From contig JAHXIO010000006.1 in the NCBI GenBank assembly GCA_025655595.1, forward strand, positions 434,001 through 498,000: a DNA stretch of 64,000 bases, in the 5' to 3' direction. Positions within the stretch are counted from its first letter, which is position 1, and every line of letters begins with the position of its first letter. Positions 57,789-64,000 of the stretch are shown here, piece by piece. Under the pieces are notes generated by a model. The model did not search any database. It saw only the letters and a program-made list of their open reading frames with translations, and was not told the origin of the DNA. The position numbers were made by a program, and so were the translations under genes. This stretch comes from Candidatus Thiodiazotropha sp. (ex Monitilora ramsayi). Its GTDB lineage: Bacteria; Pseudomonadota; Gammaproteobacteria; Chromatiales; Chromatiaceae.

Positions 57789-58107
57789 ATGGAGCTCACG
57801 GAAAGAGATATTGAAGATGCAAAATGTATTATGGCCTTTTTTTGGGGGGAGAAGTGCGGGTGATTGGAAGGTGAATAAAGAGGTTTTAGATGTAATAGGC
57901 GAAATGTTAGCCAGGGAGAGTAACTGTTCCAAAGCCATGGATTTAGTGCCGAGGCCTGGTTTTAGGATCGACGCCGGTTATATAAAACGGCAACTCAGAG
58001 ATATAGCTAGAAGAGTTACATCAGGAGATCACTCATATTATGCCTGCCAGATAGCAGTTTCCTATAAGTACAAGGATAGAGTGAAGCTGGCCAGTGAAGG
58101 GCTGTAA
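57789..58107 (+). pseudogene. Small gene of unknown function, frameshifted in a T7-G6 run
   Basis: The well-placed start is ATG 57789, with AGGAGG 8 bp upstream. It reads MELTERDIEDAKCIMAFFWG and stops after 24 codons. The coding-like remainder, from GGRSAGDWKVNKEVLDVIGE to the stop at 58107, is in another frame. The two join cleanly if one base is removed at TTTTTTTGGGGGG (57837-57849), giving ...CIMAFFGGRSAGDWK... and a protein of about 105 residues. It may be a sequencing error, a phase-variable off state, slippage-dependent expression or a decaying gene. No family recognised; it is coupled to the exported protein upstream. Confidence 0.65.
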
Positions 58108-58383
58108 ATCACTGGTTTTGAGAGATACGCCAATGGGTATGGACTTTGGGTCTGGCACTATAGATTCGCTTCTATTCTACCCGTGTGTTTTTTGGGTTGT
58201 GGATACTTCGCTGGAGCGGGGTGTAATGGCTTGAGGGTTGACAGGCGGAGCCGATCGGACTCTACGCCGAATTGGTGCTGATTCTGGAGATAGTGGGTTT
58301 GTCATCGGCCTTTTCAAACCGGTACGCCGCTTCGGGATCGTTGCACCTTAGTCAGTAGGAAGGGTACTTCGGTTTCGTTGGGT

Positions 58384-59379
58384 TTAGTTCTCGGCTGATG
58401 ACGGGCGAAGGTCCTCCATGCCTTTGGACATGTGCATCTTACCCTGGTTGTCTATGATTACTGCCTCCACATCGTCCAGCCGGTTGATCAGAGCCAGCCC
58501 CTCTTTCAGTCCCAGGACGAACACGCTGGTAGAAAGGGCGTCGGTGTGAGTGGTATTGGGCCCGAGAATGGTAACGCTACGCAGCTCGCCGGCAGAGCGG
58601 CCTGTCTTGGGGCTGATAATGTGATGGTGGCGCACACCGTCCCTTTCGAAGAAGCGTTCGTAGTCCCCAGAGGTGGAGACGGCGGTTTCCGATAAGGGCA
58701 GCACTGCAGCCAGTGCCTCCTTGTTCCGGGGTGCCTGGATACCGATGTGCCAGGGTCGGCCGCGATGATCTCCCAGGAGGCGGCTGTCGCCACCGGCGCT
58801 GATCAGAGCGTGCTCGATCCCCAAGCGTTGCAGAATCCCGATACCCCGATCAACCGCGTATCCTTTGGCGATGCCTCCCAGGTCGATACGGACACCCTCT
58901 TGCGCGAAAGCGACAGTGCGGCTGTCCGTGTCGAGTCTGATCAGACGGTAGTTGATCAATGGCAGTGCGTTGCCAATAACATCTTCACTGGGCCTGATTC
59001 CTTTGCGGAAGTCGTAGTGATAACCGATGGAGGCGAAGGTGATGTCGAAGGCGCCGTCGGTCAGTTGGGAATAGGCGAGTGATCTCTCAAGGAGATCGAA
59101 GAACTCCTGGGATATGGATGTCCGTTGTTTGTCTGCATCACGATTGACCCGAAAGAGTTCACTCTCCTCGATATAGGGGCTCAGTGCCCGGTCAATACGC
59201 CTGAATTCATCGAGTACCGCCTCAATGGCATGCTTGGCTGTCGTATTGTCTTCGTGCCAGATCTCCACACTGATCCGGGTACCCATGATGGCCGCTCCAC
59301 CCTTGTGCCAGTTTCCCAGCACTAAGGAGGGCATGAGCAGCATCAACAGGATGCTAATAAAAGGGGTCTGACGGGTCAT
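58384..59379 (-). CDS. apbE: FAD:protein FMN transferase (ApbE)
   Basis: 331 residues with a signal peptide (PFISILLMLLMPSLVLG). Motifs include MGTRISVEIW, the FAD-binding IDLGGIAKGYAVDRG, LISAGGDSRLLG and the metal-binding TDALSTSVFVLG. ApbE attaches FMN covalently to a Ser/Thr in targets such as NqrB/C, RnfG/D or related electron-transfer proteins. It starts 4 bp after the stop of the PglI-like gene. Its target is not obvious in the window. Confidence 0.95.
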   Translation of the reverse strand: MTRQTPFISILLMLLMPSLVLGNWHKGGAAIMGTRISVEIWHEDNTTAKHAIEAVLDEFRRIDRALSPYIEESELFRVNRDADKQRTSISQEFFDLLERSLAYSQLTDGAFDITFASIGYHYDFRKGIRPSEDVIGNALPLINYRLIRLDTDSRTVAFAQEGVRIDLGGIAKGYAVDRGIGILQRLGIEHALISAGGDSRLLGDHRGRPWHIGIQAPRNKEALAAVLPLSETAVSTSGDYERFFERDGVRHHHIISPKTGRSAGELRSVTILGPNTTHTDALSTSVFVLGLKEGLALINRLDDVEAVIIDNQGKMHMSKGMEDLRPSSAEN

Positions 59380-59383
59380 TCCA

Positions 59384-60364
59384 TCAGGAGGGGAGAAAAT
59401 CGATGGGGTAGGAGACGACCGTGGTCTCTACGTCTTTTGCCGTGAATTTGAAGAGTTTTATCCGGCTCACCAGCTTTCTTTCCAGTTTTTTGTCGTCCAG
59501 CTCTGAGGAGACAATGCGGCATTTCGTCACCTTGCCTCCGGGAGATATGGTCAGCTCAAGCACTACCTTGCCGCGCAGGGTCGGGTCCTTGCGCAGGGCA
59601 CGATTGTAGAGCGCATAGACCGCCCCTTTGTTCTGGTCGAAGACGGTCTGTATCTCTTCGCGTGTGCGATTGCCCTTATGGTCTTTGCCTTTGGCTCGGC
59701 CCGAGTTGCTGGCTGCCGCTCGTTTGGCCTCTGCAGCACGGCTCTGTACCTGGGTGGTTGAACGTCCTCCCAGACCCTGGCCGCCGGTATCACGGCTCAA
59801 TGCGGCAGTATTGATACCGCCACTTCCCTTGGCGGCACCGCCGGTGATGATCGAGCGACTCGATGTGGATGCCTTCTCTCCGGTGGCAGCCAATTTGCGA
59901 ATGCCACCGACTTGCGGCACAGCAGGGTCGTCACGCAGATCCGCCAACTGGTCGGAAAAGGCCAGAAGGCCTGAACTTGCCGCTTTCTTGCGGGCGCTTT
60001 CCGTTGTCGGTTTAGGCGGCTTTTTCGCGATCTTCGGTTCCGGTTTCTTTTCAGGCGCCGGTTTCTTTTTGGGTTCTGGTTTTTTTTCGGCCTTTTTCTC
60101 CGGTTTCTTTTTCTCCACCAGTTTCTTCACCGGTTTTGGCTTGGGGGGCGGTACCTTCTTCTGTTCCAGAATGAGACGTGCGAGACGCGGCGGAAGAGAC
60201 TGTTTCTTGAACCGCTCCTTCTCAGGCAGATCGATCATGGGTATCAGCACGCTAAAAAGCAGTGTGATGATCAGGACGATTCCGGTGATCAGATAGAAGC
60301 GCCGCTCATCGGCGTCTTGAGTTTGCCAGGGCAGGGTGGGGGAATGGCGATAGGAGACGCTCAC
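59384..60364 (-). CDS. AgmX/PglI C-terminal domain protein, TonB-like energy transducer
   Basis: 326 residues. One membrane helix near the N-terminus (FYLITGIVLIITLLFSVLIPMI) is followed by a long Lys/Pro/Glu spacer (about 70-128) that could span the periplasm. The C-terminal domain (about 230-326) contains FDQNKGAVYALYNRALRKDP and GKVVLELTISPGGKVTKCRI, as in the AgmX/PglI family and related to TonB. The gene overlaps the second exbD by 4 bp. In Myxococcus, such proteins carry force from a TolQR-type motor for gliding; here it should link the ExbBD-like motor to outer-membrane or wall partners. Confidence 0.88.
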   Translation of the reverse strand: MSVSYRHSPTLPWQTQDADERRFYLITGIVLIITLLFSVLIPMIDLPEKERFKKQSLPPRLARLILEQKKVPPPKPKPVKKLVEKKKPEKKAEKKPEPKKKPAPEKKPEPKIAKKPPKPTTESARKKAASSGLLAFSDQLADLRDDPAVPQVGGIRKLAATGEKASTSSRSIITGGAAKGSGGINTAALSRDTGGQGLGGRSTTQVQSRAAEAKRAAASNSGRAKGKDHKGNRTREEIQTVFDQNKGAVYALYNRALRKDPTLRGKVVLELTISPGGKVTKCRIVSSELDDKKLERKLVSRIKLFKFTAKDVETTVVSYPIDFLPS

Positions 60365-60873
60365 AGAGTCTGTCCTCCATCAGCCTTTTCCGCACGACGC
60401 AGAACCGCCAGTGAGATACGTGGATATTCGGAATCCGCACAAGTGGCCATCACTCGTTTTAAAAGATTGTAGGGGATCTCCTTGTCACCCATGATCGTGA
60501 TATTGCCTTTGAAGGGTTCCAGCGGGCTTGCCTTGGCTCGCTCAGCGTGAAGCTGCAATTCTGCTTTTAGTGAAGGCAGAAGGTTACCTGGGGGTAGTGG
60601 CTGTGCAAGATCGATGACACGCCGACCCTGCAAGAGGATCTCGTCCTGATTGACCATGACGACCAGGGTCTCTTTCGGTTTCTGTTCGGCTGCCGATTCG
60701 GGCAGGCTCAGGGCCTTGGCATTTGGAAGGACCTGTACCTCACCGGAATTGACCAACAGAAAGAAGACCAGAATCGTGAAGATATCCATCAAAGAGACCA
60801 GGTTGAGTGCTGCCCGGCCTTTGTTCCGTTTGTGATGGCGATCCATTCGTTTCGCCCTGCGCGACATTTTCAT
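60361..60873 (-). CDS. ExbD/TolR-family protein (second copy)
   Basis: 170 residues. A basic cytosolic start (MSRRAKRMDRHHKRNKGRA) leads into one membrane helix (LNLVSLMDIFTILVFFLLVN) carrying the conserved proton-pathway Asp (SLMDIF), then a periplasmic domain. It overlaps its neighbours by 4 bp on each side. Two different ExbD-like subunits in one operon match the AglV/AglS-like pairs of gliding clusters. Confidence 0.88.
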   Translation of the reverse strand: MKMSRRAKRMDRHHKRNKGRAALNLVSLMDIFTILVFFLLVNSGEVQVLPNAKALSLPESAAEQKPKETLVVMVNQDEILLQGRRVIDLAQPLPPGNLLPSLKAELQLHAERAKASPLEPFKGNITIMGDKEIPYNLLKRVMATCADSEYPRISLAVLRRAEKADGGQTL

Positions 60874-61391
60874 GAAGCGTTACCTTGAGCCTTGTTGGGT
60901 GCCTTGAGAGGTGGTGGTGCATCACCCAGCGATATCTCGGGAAAGAGTTCGGCTTGGACGATAGATCCAGCCTCCACCTGTTCTGTCATGCGTACCGCAT
61001 CCATGACGTGCACCATCGTCTCGTAACTGGTTTCAGGTTCAGACAGGATGAAGACATTGCGTTTCTCTGGGAAACGGACTTTGATCTGCACCAGCAGTTC
61101 ATTCAGCGTCTTGAAGTCGTGCCCATCGGTATTGTTTTCAATGCGGCGTATCAGGCCGCCTTGCTGGTCCGCCACTTCCATGCTGTCCTTGCGGATGATC
61201 ACCTCGAGCTGCAGCTCCTTGATAGCCTGCAGTTTGCCCTCGCTGGCTGGCGGCAGGTAGAGCTCCAGGATCGAGAAGCGGGAGAAGGCCGCCGTGATCA
61301 ACAGAAAGGGAATCAGGATCACCATCAGGTTGAGAAAGGCGGTGATATTCAGCTCCGCCTCGTGATGATGGTGACGCAGCCGTTTTCTCAT
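60870..61391 (-). CDS. ExbD/TolR-family protein (first copy)
   Basis: 173 residues with a His-rich cytosolic start (MRKRLRHHHHEAE). The membrane helix LNITAFLNLMVILIPFLLIT has Asn where the proton-carrying Asp normally sits (AFLNLM rather than xxxDxx), so this copy may be structural rather than proton-conducting. A periplasmic domain follows. It is translationally coupled to the ExbB-like gene upstream and the second exbD downstream. Confidence 0.88.
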   Translation of the reverse strand: MRKRLRHHHHEAELNITAFLNLMVILIPFLLITAAFSRFSILELYLPPASEGKLQAIKELQLEVIIRKDSMEVADQQGGLIRRIENNTDGHDFKTLNELLVQIKVRFPEKRNVFILSEPETSYETMVHVMDAVRMTEQVEAGSIVQAELFPEISLGDAPPPLKAPNKAQGNAS

Positions 61392-62041
61392 GCGTTACTC
61401 CGTGCGGAATAGGCCTTCTCATTGAAGATATTGAGGAACTTCACCGAGGCCATCTCGAGACTGTCGACAATGGCGGTGGTCTTGCTCTGTAGCAGGGCGT
61501 AAACCAAAAGCAACGGAATGGCCGCCATGAGGCCAAACGCCGTGGTGTTCATCGCCACTGAGATACTGGCGGAGAGCAGGTCTGCCTTCTCTGCGGGATC
61601 CGCATTGGAGACGGCGGTAAAGGCCTGGATCAGACCGATGATGGTGCCCAACAGTCCCAGGAGGGTGGCGATGTTGGCCAGTGTGCTCAGGTAGTGGGTG
61701 CGTTTTTCCATGCGCGGAATGGCTTCCATCAACCCCTCTTCCATGGCCACCTCGACATCGTCACGGCGACGTGCGGTGCGGGCACGGGCCAAGCCGTAGG
61801 TCAGCATGGTGCCGATGGCGGTTTTCGATTTGTTGGCCGCATTCATGGCCTCTTTGAAATCACCGGTGTTGAGGTGGGGCAGGACCCGCTTCCAGGTCCG
61901 CTTGTTGCTACCTGTGACCATAGTGAGATAGATCCAGCGCTCAATGGCAATCGCCACCCCGCCTGCGAATATCAGCAGAATGGGATACATGAAGAGTCCG
62001 CCTTCCTGAAAGAATCGGACGATGGGATCGATGAGCTCCAT
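61388..62041 (-). CDS. MotA/TolQ/ExbB proton-channel protein
   Basis: 217 residues with three membrane helices. A first helix (FMYPILLIFAGGVAIAIERW) is followed by a cytosolic stretch, then the conserved TLANIATLLGLLGTIIGLIQAF and AMNTTAFGLMAAIPLLLVYALL. It forms the stator-like channel with the ExbD subunits encoded next. ATGA overlap with the following gene indicates coupled translation. Confidence 0.92.
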   Translation of the reverse strand: MELIDPIVRFFQEGGLFMYPILLIFAGGVAIAIERWIYLTMVTGSNKRTWKRVLPHLNTGDFKEAMNAANKSKTAIGTMLTYGLARARTARRRDDVEVAMEEGLMEAIPRMEKRTHYLSTLANIATLLGLLGTIIGLIQAFTAVSNADPAEKADLLSASISVAMNTTAFGLMAAIPLLLVYALLQSKTTAIVDSLEMASVKFLNIFNEKAYSARSNA

Positions 62042-62131
62042 GGGGTTCTCCGTTGTTAAAACCTAAATAATGATTGATCAGTTTCGGGCTCAGCCGCGTT
62101 TGTTGCGGATCGGCAGCGTAGCCCGGATTCT

Positions 62132-62407
62132 TTACGGTTTTTCGCCAAATGTCTGGTACCAATCGACACGTCTGCGAAATACATCACGGTCCAGGGGAGT
62201 CAACAGCTCCTCCATGGTGGTCATTTCCGGCGGCATCATCCCGGTCAGGCGCTTGGCAGAGCGCCAGGGCACCACGTAGAGCACGTTGGGAGACTCCTTG
62301 TTGCCGAAAATGGCGGCGCCTTCCATATCGAGACGCTGCTCCGCCATACTCGCCGATGTCAGCATCAGCAGTGTCAGGGCGCAGAATTTCTTAATCTTGA
62401 ATGGCAT
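62132..62407 (-). CDS. Small exported protein of the ExbBD cluster
   Basis: 91 residues with a signal peptide (KFCALTLLMLTSASMA). The mature part, about 70 residues, reads RLDMEGAAIFGNKESPNVLYVVPWRSAK and ends with MTTMEELLTPLDRDVFRRRVDWY. No known domain. Its position between a TPR lipoprotein and the ExbB-like gene suggests a periplasmic component of the same complex. Confidence 0.75.
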   Translation of the reverse strand: MPFKIKKFCALTLLMLTSASMAEQRLDMEGAAIFGNKESPNVLYVVPWRSAKRLTGMMPPEMTTMEELLTPLDRDVFRRRVDWYQTFGEKP

Positions 62408-62426
62408 CTCAAAATATACCTTTAGG

Positions 62427-63035
62427 TTATTTGGCGGCCTTCACACGACGTTCCAGATCGATGATCCAGCCTTCAATCTCCCGGTCTTCCGTTTCGGCCA
62501 GCTTTTGGCAGACGCGGTAGTGTTCCAATGCCTGTTCCGGTTTCGCCAGATAGAGGTCGTAAAGGATACCGAGGTTACGATGCGCCAGCCGGTAGACGGG
62601 TTCGACCTCGAGCGCCGTCTGATAGGCCTGTTCCGCCTCCTGAAAGCGCCCCTGTAGTCTTAATACCAGCCCGAGTTGGTTGTGAGCTTCGGCGCTCTGC
62701 GGATTGCTCTTGATGGCGTTGCGAAACGACTGTTCGGCTGCCGCAGGGTCGTTCTCCTTCAACTGGATGATGCCAAGATTGGTCTGTGGACCGGCTAATT
62801 CGGGGTTCTTTTCCGCAAGTTGTTCAAATTGTCGCTTTGCCCGTTCTGTCTTGCCTTCCCGCATCGATTTCAAAGCGGCTGCATAATCCTGTTCCAGGGC
62901 GGAGGTGATCTTTTTTTGCGCTTCTTTCGTCTCTACGGTGGAGGCCTGTTCACCAGGTCGCTCCTGCATTGTGCTACAACCGCTGATCAGCAGGGTGATA
63001 GTAAGAATCAGACTGAGTGGTTTAATTGATGGCAT
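62427..63035 (-). CDS. TPR lipoprotein
   Basis: 202 residues from ATG 63035; the longer open frame is rejected because its upstream part overlaps the preceding TPR gene out of frame. A lipobox (ILTITLLISGCSTMQ) is followed by four tetratricopeptide repeats, including AKRQFEQLAEKNPELAGPQT, AEQSFRNAIKSNPQSAEAHN and AEQAYQTALEVEPVYRLAHR. It overlaps the preceding TPR gene by 14 bp. In gliding-type clusters a TPR lipoprotein plays a comparable structural part. Confidence 0.88.
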   Translation of the reverse strand: MPSIKPLSLILTITLLISGCSTMQERPGEQASTVETKEAQKKITSALEQDYAAALKSMREGKTERAKRQFEQLAEKNPELAGPQTNLGIIQLKENDPAAAEQSFRNAIKSNPQSAEAHNQLGLVLRLQGRFQEAEQAYQTALEVEPVYRLAHRNLGILYDLYLAKPEQALEHYRVCQKLAETEDREIEGWIIDLERRVKAAK

Positions 63036-64000
63036 CGACCCACTCCTCGCTTTGCTCTTTTTTGGCATAGCGTGCCGGTTGCAGTTTTGCCAGTGCTTTG
63101 AAACTCTTCTTGATCCACTCGTCATAGATACCGGAAGCGGTATGTTTGATATTGGATTCATAGATGGCGATGGCCTTGTCCTCGAAAGGATAGGCCTGCT
63201 CTTCCAGAAGTATCTCGTACTGCTCCAACTCCTCCTCATTGAGACCTTTGGGGCGTTCAGAGTCCAGCAGGGCTGCGCCAAACTGTTGATAGATTTCACC
63301 GATATGGTAAGTGGCGGCGGTGGAGACTTCGGCCACACCATATTCGGCGGCTTGTTTGTAAGCGGTAATGGCGCTCTGCATCTGCGTTTTCTTACGTTTC
63401 AGATTCTTTTCCAGTGGCGCCTTCAATGCGATGCGATTGAAGAGTTCGTGATCGGGACGGGCCAGACGGAGAGAGGCGTGAGCGGCGAGATATCGCGTAC
63501 GGTCGCTACGCAGCTTGCCGGCGCCGGCATCGGCCTCGACGATCTGTTTCAGCCAATGGTCGCGCTGTTTCGGATTGCCCTGTTGTTCATACAAGTCGAC
63601 CAGCTTCTGTCTTGCTTCTATTGATTGGTCTATCGGGGTAGGGAAGGCTTTTACATAGCGGCTATAGGCGTTGATGGCTTCGGGGACCCGGCCCGCCTTT
63701 TCGTATAGCTCCGCGGACTGCCAGCCTGCTGCCTGCCTCAATTCTGGTGTCGAACCCTGTTCAGAGATAGTGGATAACTCAGCCGCCGCTTTTAAGGGTT
63801 GCTTCGTCTCAAGATAGGCGGTGGCGAGTTTATTATTGACCTCGGCGATCAGCTCGTTATCGGGGTAACGCTTGCGGAAAGACTCGAGAATGGCGACAGA
63901 GCCGTCCCAGTCGCCGCCGGCGATGAGACTTGCGGCCGCGTCGTACTCGGCAGTGGCGCGTATCGATGCCTTCGGTACCAGGGTGGCAATACGCAGGAAC
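63022..64000 (-). CDS. Large TPR protein, 5' partial (GltE/AglT-like)
   Basis: The frame is open to the window edge, so the start is outside; about 325 residues are visible. It is a helical repeat protein: RYPDNELIAEVNNKLATAYL, AELYEKAGRVPEAINAYSRY, KLVDLYEQQGNPKQRDHW and so on. It is the most upstream visible gene of the cluster with ExbB/ExbD/PglI-like proteins. Large TPR proteins of this sort are conserved partners (AglT/GltE class) in the envelope motility clusters of deltaproteobacteria and relatives in gammaproteobacteria. A TTG at 63741 is internal to the frame, not a start. Confidence 0.82.
   Translation of the reverse strand, partial: FLRIATLVPKASIRATAEYDAAASLIAGGDWDGSVAILESFRKRYPDNELIAEVNNKLATAYLETKQPLKAAAELSTISEQGSTPELRQAAGWQSAELYEKAGRVPEAINAYSRYVKAFPTPIDQSIEARQKLVDLYEQQGNPKQRDHWLKQIVEADAGAGKLRSDRTRYLAAHASLRLARPDHELFNRIALKAPLEKNLKRKKTQMQSAITAYKQAAEYGVAEVSTAATYHIGEIYQQFGAALLDSERPKGLNEEELEQYEILLEEQAYPFEDKAIAIYESNIKHTASGIYDEWIKKSFKALAKLQPARYAKKEQSEEWVDAIN

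Overview
The window reads as a chromosome segment of a gammaproteobacterium. The rpsU-yqeY-dnaG-rpoD macromolecular synthesis operon, the epmB/efp/epmA cluster, the ldtD-mepK pair and queA-tgt are all gammaproteobacterial in content and order. Most of the DNA is moderately GC-rich. No gene pins the genus; a free-living or symbiotic sulfur-oxidiser is possible, but that is only a guess.

Layout. 1-7.3 kb: a two-partner secretion locus with the end of a TpsB transporter and a 2046-residue filamentous-haemagglutinin-like TpsA. 7.4-10.2 kb: a membrane histidine kinase with a NarL/LuxR-type response regulator. 10.3-13.8 kb: dnaE. 13.8-17.6 kb: small genes, a FadL-type porin, a FlK-like thioesterase, a YCII protein and a peptidoglycan-recognition amidase next to an SH3 protein. 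17.6-18.1 kb: a 157-bp MITE-like element with a perfect 7-bp target duplication. 18.2-19.2 kb: a CNNM/CBS protein.

19.2-22.8 kb is the main accessory region. It is visibly AT-rich and ends beside tRNA-fragment and short-repeat traces of a tyrosine-recombinase attachment site. It carries a PD-(D/E)XK nuclease-like protein with a helix-turn-helix-like insert, facing a tightly coupled pair: an atypical Ser/Thr kinase and a 393-residue protein of unknown family. This is the best candidate for an undescribed (possibly defence) system.

22.8-31.4 kb: tRNA(CAU), rpoD, dnaG, yqeY, rpsU, tsaD and the EF-P beta-lysylation cluster. 31.7-34.1 kb: an L,D-transpeptidase and a MepK-like murein hydrolase, each preceded by a CRP-like palindrome. 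34.3-35.5 kb: arsR-arsM. 35.6-39.1 kb: psd, a membrane-anchored protein, a sulfurtransferase and an aminotransferase. 39.5-41.9 kb: a large Ig-repeat lipoprotein. 42-46 kb: an RRM-like protein, deaD, a membrane methyltransferase and truC. 46-50.8 kb: an ABC transporter/vWA/Sel1 operon resembling the TagST-PpkA branch of type VI secretion but without secretion genes. 51-56.8 kb: tRNA-Leu, a GGDEF-EAL protein, a hydrolase, queA and tgt, with a strong small-RNA candidate between queA and tgt. 57-58.1 kb: two small genes, one frameshifted in a homopolymer. 58.4-64 kb: a translationally coupled ExbB-ExbD-ExbD-PglI-like energised complex with TPR proteins and apbE, running off the window edge.
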